Positions 1-11,431 of a stretch of DNA of 64,000 nt are shown here, piece after piece. Position 1 is the stretch's first letter, and each line of letters opens with the position of its first letter. The stretch covers positions 5,800,644 to 5,864,643 of the forward strand of contig SCFE01000003.1 in assembly GCA_004352715.1 (NCBI GenBank), in the 5' to 3' direction. The position numbers and the translations under genes are program-made. A model generated the notes under the pieces. The model saw nothing but the letters and a program-made list of their open reading frames with translations. It searched no databases and was not told where the DNA came from. The DNA comes from Hofstenia miamia (lineage: Eukaryota; Xenacoelomorpha; Acoela).

Positions 1-409
1 ATCATGCGTACATTGGGCGATAATATTAATTTAAACTGTCTAGGATATTTTTTAATTTGTTGAAAAAATTTTTAAAGCTCATAGGCCAAAAACGAATAAA
101 GATATCTACAACCTGAAAACACAACAGGATAGACAGCGAACTCTTATTTTAGAGGTTGCTCTAATGGACCTTGGAACTCCTGATTGTTAAATTTAACATT
201 GCTATACTGCATTGTGTGTCAAATATCCACTCTATTTTCTAATTCTTCTGTGTGTCATTATTTATCATGGTAGCAGAAAGTGGTTGTTGGGGATGTCATT
301 CTCGTTTAAGAATCCTCTAATTTTTGATCCAACACATGACAACTATGAAAAGTGAAGAAAAGCAGTAAACCTGTGGGGAGTTTCATTTCTGATTTGGATA
401 TGAAAAAAA

Positions 410-900
410 GGCAATAGCTGCTTTGATAAATCTTCCAAACCGTGTTAAGGACTGTGCATTAGAAATTGATTCGATCATCTTATTGATATTTTAGATATTT
501 CTTTTAAAATTTCGCAGGATGTTAAGGCATCAGTTTGTTTGTTAACCTCAAAAATCTGAAACGATAACAAGGTCGATCAATGAGGGACCTTAATCTAGAA
601 ATGGAAGATCTCATTGCGCGACTAAAGGAACACAAAGTGACGCTGAGCAATAATATCTTTGGCGCAGAGGTGCTTTAAAAATCTAATTTACAGAAGAGGA
701 ACGAATAATAGTGCAAGCCGGGTTAACGTTAGAATTTGATTTAGTTAAGACAGTTCTAATTCGAATTTTCTCCCAATTTTCTGATAGTGAACCCAGCAAA
801 GCCAAATTTGAAGCCCTCTTGCCTGTTGTCATTAATGATCGAAACTGTATTCTTAACGTACAAATTATTGATGGTTTCCTCCCATTGCTTGTATCCTGAT
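410..900 (+). pseudogene. Degenerate retrotransposon gag-like remnant
   Basis: Three collinear plus-strand pieces in different frames resemble the capsid region of LTR-retrotransposon Gag. About 411-490 encodes AIAALINLPNRVKDCALEID. About 580-678 encodes MRDLNLEMEDLIARLKEHK. 711-899 encodes a piece with LTLEFDLVKTVLIRIFSQFS, like the Gag phrase in which a short helix is followed by DxMKxxLxRIF. Frame changes and stops between the pieces show it is dead. No reverse transcriptase, integrase or LTR was seen next to it. The assignment rests on remembered family patterns only. Confidence 0.45.
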
Positions 901-1134
901 CATTGAAATGAATGGAAACAAAATTGATACAGAAACAGATATGAAAGATTTTTTAAAGATGGCGGATCGCAAAGACTGATCATAACACAAAGTGGGCAAA
1001 TACTCTTTACATATATTACTCACATTTCTCATGATTAATATATCTCTTTTACGTTTGGTCTTGTGGTTGTCTTATATAACACTGATTAACTCAACACTAT
1101 GTAATAATATGGAAACTTAAAACTTTTTAAACAG

Positions 1135-1165
<31 letters not shown>

Positions 1166-2750
1166 TACATATATACCGACATATCACGATTTCCAAATTG
1201 CATAACAGTCTTGGAGAGAAACAATTGAAAATTTGGCCTCTCAAAAACAGGAAGTTTAAGTTAAGGTTCTATAACTGCGAATATGCGGTCTTCGTAATCA
1301 AGGAATTGATTTCTAGTTTGTGTTTTAATACATATTTACAGTGTTAACAAATAAGCTGCTTTTCAAATCCAGTGTTTTAGAAATATTAAACAAAAACAGT
1401 AATCCCATTAGAGAAATCGTATTCACGTAAATGAACACAACATCGTAATGAATATCTGAATTGAATGATTTTTAATAAGATGTTTTTTGTATTTTCAATA
1501 ATTAAAACGTGTTTCTAAAATTGTTTTTAAGACTATGTATTGTTTATTTTCACTCTTAAAGTCAACGTTTCAGTTTTAATGCCAGGGAAGTTAACACGTC
1601 GTCAGAAATTTTCCATCAAAGACACCAAGCTTCCTAAGTTACCTTCAAAAGTGTTGTCTAACGCCGAAGAAATCAATACGTTCAGTACAAAGAACTTCTT
1701 TATCACTGAATTAATTAATGATAACTACAATCATCCAAAAGCAAGATAGAGGAGGATCTGCTTTTGTTTAAAACAAAAGGTAATGGACGCGATTGTTAAC
1801 GTTCACTAATTTTTAATTGTTTACGTCGATTTACAATTAAACGATTGCTAAAAATATCGCCAAGTATACACTTCAGCGTTTGTGTGCACAATATAATTAA
1901 ATTAAAATCTTCAATTAAAATAGAACAGCTTTTTTAATTTTTTAAATTGATATATGTTTTAATTACCAATAGCAAATTCAGTAAATTGAATTACTGTTTT
2001 GTAAAGCTGGAGCTTGCAATTGCTACGTAACGCGAACAACGCTTGATTAACCTCATAGATGCACATATAGAACCTGAATGTAACTAAAAACTGTTGGGAA
2101 GATTCAAATTTTTTCATTTGCTAAATTCATAGAAGAGATTAAGATACTTGAACTTAGGGCCTGCGAGAATTCGAACTCGACTAGAGGTCCAAAAATAAAT
2201 CTAAACGTTATTGTAACTCGACTAGAAATCGCGAGTTAGGGTTCCAACTCGACTCGAGCCTAACAAAGACAACTGGTACGAGCCTAACCCAATAACTACT
2301 TTGAGTCTTTGAAAGACCTAGCAATTAAGACACGCTTTCACAGTCTAGAAGTCTTGAAAATTAACTACATCTATCATATAGAAAATCAGTGGTGAATCAT
2401 ACTGTGAGGTTTTACAAGTTATTGCTTAAGATATCTTATAAAAAACGTCATAATTTTTTTATCAAACTTAAATTTCGAAAAAATACAATTTAAAATTTTT
2501 TAACAAAACATCCCAGCATCTCCCATCTTCAAAAATCTATTTAATAAATTTATCAAAATAAGCTTTGCCGAACGAAATTATTAATTAATTCAAAGTGAGG
2601 TAACAGGAAGTGATAATTAATTTGATAAAATCTAGCAATGTTTGGTATTTGTCATCTCAAATAGCATTGATATTTGTTGATGGATCTTTTGATCAAACCA
2701 ATGAGAACAGTTGAGGGCAATGGTGTGAATATAAAGAAAAAAAATTAAAT

Positions 2751-2786
<36 letters not shown>

Positions 2787-3067
2787 TATATACTTGCAAG
2801 AGTTGTAAAAATTAATCCTTTATTATGAAAAAATAGTAAACATGATCAATTTCGATTAATACCAATCATTNNNNNNNNNNNNNNNNNNNNNNNNNNNNNN
2901 NNNNNNNNNNNNNNNNNNNNNNNNNNNNNNNNNNNNNNNNNNNNNNNNNNNNNNNNNNNNNNNNNNNNNNNATATATATATATTATATACTTGCAAGAGT
3001 TGTAAAAATTAATCCTTTATTATGAAAAAATAGTAAACATGATCAATTTCGATTAATACCAATCATT
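2787..3067. repeat. Duplicated contig ends around a 101-N gap
   Basis: The 84 bases at 2787-2870 reappear at 2984-3067, on the other side of the N run 2871-2971, with (AT)n at the start of each copy. This is the mark of two contigs that overlap but were not merged. Confidence 0.85.
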
Positions 3068-3149
3068 ATTTACACTGCAGATCCTATGGATTTACGAAGC
3101 AATATCATCTGGACCTTCATAGAATATTCCTATAAATTCAAAGACAATG

Positions 3150-3188
<39 letters not shown>

Positions 3189-4130
3189 GTAAATTCTCAG
3201 CTTAACACGCAAAACATATTATTGGGACCGAATATGAAATTTTTTTTGAAAGCAGGATAAAAATAATTACACATGAAAGCACAATTTCAAACATGTAATA
3301 TATTTTGGGTTCTTGTTTAAAAGTTAATGTTATTTAATTAACTTCTCTTCCACTTTAGTGACGGGGATGTGAAAAATGGAGTTCCACAAGACTCTATTGA
3401 AATTGTAACTGATATAATGAATATTAAATCTCAGGAATAGCCGAAGTTGCTCGCGTGTAGCGGAAATGGATAAAATATTATGAAAAATCAAGGAATAAAC
3501 TATGGCAAGAGCTCGGGTTCATGAAACTTGACTTTTTCAAATCAATTTTGTAAAATGATCTAAGAGATTCAATGAGTTCTGAGAAATTAATCGTGATTAT
3601 GCAGATTCTAGCCAAATAAAAAGTTTGAAAATCTTAAAAGAATTTTCTAAGGGAGTTCAATGATGAGTTGGATATGATTTTATCTGAAGAGTCATAGAGA
3701 GTGAACGTAAGATAGAGGTTACATAGCAAATTCTAAAAACTTAACATTTGCTACACATTTCCGCTTAACTGGGCTTCCTAAATTAAAAACAAATTAAGCG
3801 CTTTCTTTAATTTTTAGGTCTTTGTCCTACTCACTAAAAACACTTGTTTAAGAATAATAAGATTGTTGAATAAATAACAAAGGAAATCGCTATACAAGTA
3901 TTCGTCTTTGAAAGGAATCATAAAGGATATGTTCAGTGGCGTAAAATAAAGTGGAAAAGGAACACTCTAAAAATAATTCTTCAATTGAATTATTTATTTG
4001 ATTCCAATTTAAAAAAGACACTTTGGATGTTTGATGCTATTACGTGAGATACCTGCTAAATACCTTTAATTACTGAAATTTTGTACAAAGATATTATTAC
4101 TCACTTCCTTCTAAGGTGTAATTTAATAGA

Positions 4131-4170
<40 letters not shown>

Positions 4171-5541
4171 TTAGAGAAAGAGAGTGACGTCCGGTAACCA
4201 ATGAAATGAAATCGTACCTGATTTCGGGTATCAAATTGTCGGGTTAGGTCAACAAAGATTAGATTGTATGACTAAAAATGTAGTGGTGTTAGTCAACACT
4301 TGATGTGAGAAATATCCACGACCCTAATTACTTCCAATCACGTGACATGCTTAGCTTATCAAAAATTTTTGATATTTTCCATTACTTGGTTGGATTGAAA
4401 GAGATCCAAGATGTTAAACAATCAATAAGGTCGGGTAGTAAATACTCTGATCGGGCCGAGTTCGAATGCAAGGTTGAAGTCATACTGTCACTATCTAGTT
4501 GGTAGGGCCAGTCAATGTAACAAAGTATGGAAAAAAGGTCATTTACTCTTCCATGGAAAAAATGCAATAAATAAAAATTTACAAAGTATGCAAATGGGTT
4601 TGAGATTAGCGTATGTAATTTATGCGTCTAATTTTTTTTCTTTTTTTCAGAAAGTATGGTAAACTTATTTGAAATTAATTAATAAAGAAAGCTATTGTAT
4701 CAGAATCTGATCTGAATACGGATAATGCAGGAGAAAATGTCATAGAAGTTTCCCACTCCTGATAAATCTCGGTTACATTGCATAGACCTTATGTTATTAC
4801 AAAATGCTAAATTAATTTTGTCTATAGAGTGCATAGCTACATGAAAAATATTTGAGTTATTTATAATTGCTGTGTAAATCTCTAAATAAAACAACTTCAG
4901 GCCTTTATAAACTTTCTAGGGAAAAGAGATACAGAGAATTTCCCAGTGCTAACCCACATGATTTGAACTATAAAAATACCTAAAAAATTGTATTGTTTTC
5001 AATTGAATTTTGATAAGTTCTGAAATTACGGCTATTTTAAAAGCTATATGTGAATTTTCTTAAATCAGAATTTAAGGTGTTAATTATATACATATTTCTA
5101 TTCGTATAAACATCCACTCAAACTTAAGCATGCCTTCATTATGAAAATAATGTACTAAGAGCATATTAATGTTAAATTAATAAAACTGCTAGAGAAATTA
5201 ATTCAATATATTAATTAATATAGCGTGGGGCACTCGCTAGCGACTAACTAATTTGATATACGCAAACGACATATCAAAGAAACTCTATATTGATTATTAA
5301 GGCAATCAAGAGAAAGCGTTTCATAAATTCAATGACATACGCAGAAGTTCTGTACAGAACAAATACATCTGTTTAATAATATTTTAGTATGGTGACCAAC
5401 AGGTGAGTGGAAGCCATTTATTCTTGATTTGTTCGATCATTGAGTTTTACTGAATTTAGTAATAATGTTATTGAAGTATTAAGGTGTGTAGAGGTGGATT
5501 ATATAGTCCTCCAGATCATAAGCAGTTCAATTCATGCCAAT

Positions 5542-5851
5542 CAAAGGCGTAACCAGGATTGGGGGAGGAGGTCCCATGTCAAAAACATGACTCAGGCATC
5601 TGTTTGAACATGATTGCTTACTCTTACTACAATGCGAAATAGTCAGAAATAACATTTTGCGTACAGAATATTAAAAATATTTTTGTGCTTTTATGTCATG
5701 CTGCTCTCGTTTAGTGGCAGGTTCAATTTCATTGGTCAATATTCATCGCATCACTTATTGATTACTAAGATTAGAGACAAGGAAATCTTTGTGATTTTTT
5801 TCTGATTGGAGGGAGGTCTGAACCTCAGACCCTCCTCTAAGTACGCGCCTT
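5542..5851. mobile_element. Possible hAT-like MITE, decayed
   Basis: The left end AAAGGCGTAACCAGGATTGGG and the right end, read in reverse complement as AAGGCGCGTACTTAG followed by GAGGAGGG, resemble the GGCGTAGCCAGG-type ends of hAT MITEs elsewhere in the window. No 8-bp target duplication was found, so the borders are approximate. Confidence 0.35.
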
Positions 5852-8503
5852 AACTTTTCTTCAAAAGTTGTGAATTAGGGAAATTTGCCAGAAAGATTTT
5901 TTAAAAGAGTTGTAAAAGTATAAACCTGGTCTACAATGTTTGCCTTACTACATTATCTAAGAAGCACATTTGAATTTGATATATGAATGCTAAAAGATTA
6001 ATTAATTCTATAGATTGGGATTTAAATTGAGACATTTCGTAAGAGGCGTATAATTCGACGTAATTCATGAAAAACTTCCTGTTCTTCGAAGATTAATTAA
6101 CAATCTTCTGTCCGTAACAAGGTTGAAAAACTCATCCTACGATGCACAAGGGGCAGAAACAGCTTCATTAAGATATGGTTGCATAAATAGCAGTCGGTGA
6201 AAGTTTATTTAACTATTTGTTCGAAACATAGTTGATAGAAATTAAATATTTATAAATTGGAAATTGATGCAATTACTTCATAAAGTAATGGCGCAGAAGA
6301 AAATACAATTTTCAAAAATCTAAGCAAATTGCTATAGCCTCAAAAAATGTTTACTAAAAGAGGTTTTAACGTTTGATAATTCAATCCCATGGGATTGCAC
6401 CATTTGTACAACTTGTCACAAAATCTAGACATTTTACTAGAAGGTAAAGTAAAACATCATTTACTTTAAGCTAGTCAACAATTTTTGTCACAAACGTCAG
6501 GCGGGTGTTTAAAAAAAGAGAGGTCTCCGGGAGTCTAGCCCTCCCCCATTAGGGGAAAAATTACAAAGCTGTCATTATGCCTAAGCCTAGTATTCAATAG
6601 ACGTACTAGGTGATTTTTGGAATAAAATCCGCCATTTAGTGTGAGAAAAAATGAAATCTAAAACAAAAATATAATAATGTTTAATATTCTATTCTCCACA
6701 AAGTAATACTTATGATATTTAATGAAACCAAGAAACTTCTAGTGATTCCCATTGTAGTAAGCAAGGGTTCGATGTTTTCTTATACTTATCAACATGTACA
6801 ATATATTCCAAAATGAGTCATAATTTTGGAAAGCAGTTTAAAATCTGAAACCCAATTTAAATTAAAGGATTAGCCTCTGGTAAGGCCTAGGAGATTTTTA
6901 TTAGTGTAGGAGACCTTAATATGGAATTTTAGTTTAACTTTGTTGTTGTCACTAAACGTATAAGTATTGACGTTAAGAATACAATTTCAAGCATTTTAAT
7001 ATAAATGTGTATGACCATTCCCAATGCTTTGCTTCATTTTTAACAGTACTCCAAGCTTAAAAAGCATGTGATTTGAAGGAATTACATGCAAGTGATAAAA
7101 AAATTACAAAATAGCATTTATAAAGCAATTACAAATTTCAAAATTTTTTTAACGGAATTCATGTTTGCGCTTTTTTTATAATCACTGATGCGCAAGTGTA
7201 TTTTAGCTAAATGACAAGAACGTAATTCTGTAGACAACGCCAACATATGTACAATCTATCAATTTGTTATATTAAATTCTCTTTTAACTTTCATCTTTTA
7301 TGTAATATTTACGAACCCTAATTATGAGTGAATCTAGTAATCAGAACGTGTTTCAACCTAATTAGAATAAAACTGCGTCCCAGCGTTTAGCAAGGGACAC
7401 TTTATTTAATAGAAATTGTTAAAAATATGGGACGACATGGCGTCTTCCATTAAAGGCTATACTTTCTTTGTAGTGTTAGATTAATTAGCCTTTCCAAATT
7501 TACACTCAGGTTTAAAGTTGACTATTTGCCGCGAGGATTGAAATATTTTTATTAAATTGCGGCAGCTGACGATCAGTTAAATGCTTTCTCATTATCTCAT
7601 TATAAATTTGCGACCTGAAATGAGGGACAAACAATGGTTGCTTTGTTCTAGAATCTACATACGCAATGTACTTGTATAAAAATCCAAGCTAATGGGAATT
7701 AAGTATCATCATTAATAAATGTGTTCGGTGGAATACATATTATTGGAACTTCGGGTACATTGTACATTAAGGCTTTTGAACACAGATATTATATTAAAAC
7801 AGAAATCAAAGCTGTGCGACATAGTCTGATCAAAATGGATCACGAAAACTAAGGGTTCTATAAAAAACAGTTCCGGGTTCAATACAAGGCCCATTCAGGT
7901 ATACCTAGCTTTCGATAATTTTAACCGTATGTGAGAAAATAATATTTAGTTGAAGCAACAAAACTAATTGTAATTATACGCCCTATGTACGCCCAAGAAG
8001 CTGGTCTCACCTTTTGGTGCGCTTCTTTGAATAAGTGTTCACTCCACATGGGTTGTATTGCAATGAAGTTTATCAAGTGATTTTACATACTGAAATGCCT
8101 GACTGACCTAGCAAACATGTGCTCTAGCAGATATGCTCCCAATTTCATAGGTTTGACAATCATCTTCTTCCAAAAAACACGTCGACATGGAATGTGATTG
8201 GGTTATTGCTGTAAGATAATATTAGATGTTTTCACTCTGAAAAACCGAAGTTGTCCGACTGCAGCAAATATAAAGAACCCAGTGATTTTAGTAAACTTAC
8301 TGGTAAATGCTTAAACCAAGTTTTCTATTGTGTTTTAAATTACTTGTTAAGCTCATCCATCCTGTTTTCTTTAAAAGAATTTAAAAAAATTGAAAAATAA
8401 CAAAAATTTAAGAAAAACAAAATTTTGTAGAAATAAATCATAAGTTCCAAATTGTTAAAATGTAATGAAAAAGATTATTCAGCGTTTTTCAACGAAACGT
8501 GTT

Positions 8504-8771
8504 TTAATCCTTTCAACCCGAAATTTTTTTTTGTAATTATTACTTTTAGATTCTAGATGGCTAAAACATATAATGTAAAGTTGTTTTATAAAGTTTAGGA
8601 TGATTACTATTATATGTCACAAAATTTTAATGTGGTACACATATTTACCGTTGTATTTTTTTAACTTATATTATTGTACCATTTGGTTCTGTATAGTAGT
8701 ATATTTTTACCGCTATGCTGTTAGAAAAGTTAAATGGTACATATATGTACCATCCGGGTTGAAAGGGTTAA
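8504..8771. mobile_element. piggyBac-type MITE with TTAA target duplication
   Basis: TTAA at 8504-8507 and again at 8768-8771 bracket about 260 bases. The left end is TCCTTTCAACCCG and the right end in reverse complement is CCCTTTCAACCCG, a 13-bp terminal inverted repeat with one mismatch. CCCTTT ends and TTAA duplications are piggyBac marks. Just inside the right end is the palindrome GGTACATATATGTACC. No transposase is encoded (the 60-codon ORF at 8600-8782 reads through the end), so the element needs transposase from elsewhere. Confidence 0.8.
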
Positions 8772-10694
8772 GACATCGATAGTTTATTAAAACGAACAAT
8801 TAAATTCGTTTACAAAATAAAACTCATTTCTGTAACTCCTCTATTTAAACATTCAAATACAGTCCTCATTAATATATGAATGTGTGTTTAAAACGCAGGA
8901 TAAACGAATTTCCTCCTTGTCAAATTTAAAAGATGTTTAATATTCATTTAATTTTTTATTAAAATTCATTGCTGCAAATAAATAATTAATTAGGCGTTTA
9001 TTACAAAATTTACTTCAACAAGTCTTTTAAGGTGGCCGTTTGGGAAGACTAACCATCGTTTTCCCAATTACTAAGGAAGACATGTTTAGCAAAATTTGCA
9101 CGTGTTTTCCATATGAAAACATGCATTAAATCTACAAATTGGATACATTCACCTTAATTTCCCCATTGCAACTTAGAGAAAATTGAATTTATTTACACAT
9201 GATTTCTGTTTGCTTTTATTCGTTTATTAATCAAAATTTAGAATTTAAATCGAGATGTGAAAATTAGTATCGGCAGACTTCTCAAGTAAATTCTCTCTTA
9301 TACACATCTAATTTATAGACTTATAGAAATTTTTCGGGTTATTGGATAAAAAATTTACACGCATAATTTGTTTTAAATTACAATAATTCAAACCTATTTT
9401 ATTTCTTTGAATAATTACATTCATAGCTACAAGAAACATGTATTAATTGTTAAAAATTCAATTAAAAATCGACTAATTGACTCATGTAAACATTGTTAAC
9501 TATAGAAAATTGAATGTAGTCGACGCTTGTAGAAAATTTACAGATCTCATTTGCACCATTTGACCAATATATCTCATCAGATTGCCAAATGGATCAACAT
9601 CTGGGATCAGCCCAAGTCCCGAGTGAAACAAGCCCATTGCTGGCTCAACTGTTAATAGGTCAAGCCTATGATATAGCATAACGAAAAATACTTATCTAAT
9701 GTTGTTAAATTTCAGTCTCAATCAAGCTTTTTTTACTAAACTTAGAAAAAATCCCTAACTTTTTCAATATTAAAAATAACTTTTTTGAATAAAATAACGC
9801 TGTACAATCATAAATCTGCATATTTGATAATCAGTTAACATTCTTGTAGACCTGTCAGATAAGGGACCGAAATTTGAATTTTACTTAAAATTTGAGCTAT
9901 TTTCAATGACATTAGTTAATGATTACAATAAAAAAATGTTTACAAACTTTGTGAAAATCACAAATAGATATTTTCTATACAAATTTTAGTAGGATCCTCG
10001 TAAAACGTTTAGCTTCTTAAGCAGGTCATAATCTCAAAATTAATAGTGTCATTATGTGAATACATTAGCGGTCTTAGGGGGGGGAGGGTCGAGGAGATGC
10101 CCCATTCTTGCAATAACTATCTAAACATATTAATTTTGCGGATCTTTTATGGGCATATTGTGATAAAATATACATATTTTTAATGGTTTACACAAAAGAA
10201 AACCATTTTTTCAAAAATGTGCTTTCCTTTGACTAAAAAACGTCTAGAAAATTTAGGACAAATTTGCATAAACAAATTTTGAAATTTTTTTTGGAGAACC
10301 TCAAATCTTTTTTGCTAAATATTACTTGATACTGAATTACTTGAAAAAAGCGTTTTATAAAAAAAATTGAGCTACCAACTGCGTGAATATATAATATAAA
10401 TACGTATGTATTTGGTTATAAATAATGAAATATATATATATATAAATCAAACAATTCTCCACTAGAATTCTAAAAAAATAATTTGAAGTGTGTCTCTAGA
10501 AAATAAAGATCAATAGAGGAAATTAAGGACCCGTCAATTGGCAAATGTGCCTCAGAGCTTCAACGTTAAAGAGGTAACCTTTTAAAGCAAATTAAATTAA
10601 TAGCCAATAAAACCTAATATTTCCAAAAGGAAGTAAAATTAAAAAAATATTACAATAATTGTTGGAAAAGTAGAGCGCAGTAAAAGCATTTAAA

Positions 10695-10880
10695 ATGCAC
10701 ACCAGCTTCGATGTTCTTCGAAATGTCAGTGCCAAAATTTGTTCGAAAAAACTAATTTCTATTTTGCAGATTACCCTGTTAGCCTGCGTACCTGCTGATC
10801 GAAACGATATTGAAATGTTCGCTAAAGTTTTTTCGCAGCTCCGACATTCTTTTCAAGTTGTAGAACGAGATGCGTTTTAA
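10695..10880 (+). CDS. Unassigned ORF fragment
   Basis: A 61-codon frame whose second half, LLACVPADRNDIEMFAKVFS and onward to a stop, has balanced codons and a charged/hydrophobic pattern unlike the surrounding AT-rich DNA. TTTTGCAG lies directly before the ITLLACVP part, so it could be a terminal exon or a retrotransposed fragment. It is antisense to the Eph gene. I do not recognise the protein. Confidence 0.28.
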   Translation: MHTSFDVLRNVSAKICSKKLISILQITLLACVPADRNDIEMFAKVFSQLRHSFQVVERDAF

Positions 10881-11107
10881 TATAATTTGAGACTTCGTTG
10901 AAGGACAAGTCTGCAAGTTTCACTAGTAATTCAAAACAACAGAAAATTTAGAATAGAAAGTCAGCGCGATGTTGAATTTTGTGATAATTTACTAATTGAT
11001 AAAATAGTTTTACAATGAATTTATAAAATTTTAATAATTAACTTTTTAAATTTATTTTATTAAGTATATATTTAACAATACATTTCTACAATCTCTCTTT
11101 CTCAATC

Positions 11108-11109
<2 letters not shown>

Positions 11110-11191
<82 letters not shown>
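11110..11191. repeat. (AT)n microsatellite
   Basis: About 80 bases of nearly pure AT with a short interruption (ACATATATGAT), immediately 3' of Eph exon 5 on the coding strand. It would place long (AU)n in the pre-mRNA intron. Confidence 0.95.
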
Positions 11192-11195
<4 letters not shown>

Positions 11196-11264
11196 TAGAT
11201 AGATGGTAGATAATAGGCAAAATAATTTTTGCAAATAATGTAATTACTGCTATAAAATACATAC

Positions 11265-11431
11265 TGAAACACTTATTTTCTGCCGTGAGATAATACCCAG
11301 GAGAGCACCGACATTCGCTGATTGATTCACTGTCCCACTCGCCACCATGGTTACAGTGGCGAACGGGGAGTGCAGTGTACTCAGAAGGACCATCGCACCG
11401 ACCCTTCACTGTTACTGTCGGAGTCGAAAGG
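11265..11431 (-). CDS. Eph: Eph exon 5, sushi-like start of the Cys-rich region
   Basis: The 167-bp exon has acceptor TTGTGTTTAG|C and donor TTTCA|GTATGT. The first C completes the Ser codon from exon 4. The 55 codons contain VTVKGRCDG, VRHCNHGGEWD, ECRCSPGYY and NKCF. This is the Eph pattern VxGxC...xHCxxxGEW...CxCxxGYE...C that follows the ligand-binding domain. The exon ends in phase 1. An (AT)n tract lies about 70 bases downstream in the intron. The next exon should hold the EGF-like half of the Cys-rich region but was not found to the left. Confidence 0.92.

Larger units (their letters stand above)
901..8503. other. Non-coding stretch with microsatellites and decayed repeats
   Basis: (AT)n tracts lie at about 1135-1160, 2755-2782, 3154-3187 and 4131-4151, the last followed by (AG)n. 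A gap (2871-2971) has duplicated flanks. Motifs rich in ACTCGACT and GAGCC near 2160-2280 and 4430-4460 look like old interspersed repeats; similar motifs recur near 40070 and 52500. Short ORFs at 1540-1749, 4305-4505 and 7712-7894 show no recognisable protein. No Eph downstream exon was recognised on the minus strand. Confidence 0.5.
8772..11264. other. Non-coding DNA (downstream part of Eph intron or 3' region)
   Basis: AT-rich sequence. A G-run at 10078-10088, followed by GAGGGTCGAGGAG, resembles one end of a GC-rich MITE. A plus-strand ORF lies at 10695-10880 (listed separately) and a long (AT)n tract at about 11110-11191. No further Eph exon was found on the minus strand. Confidence 0.4.
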
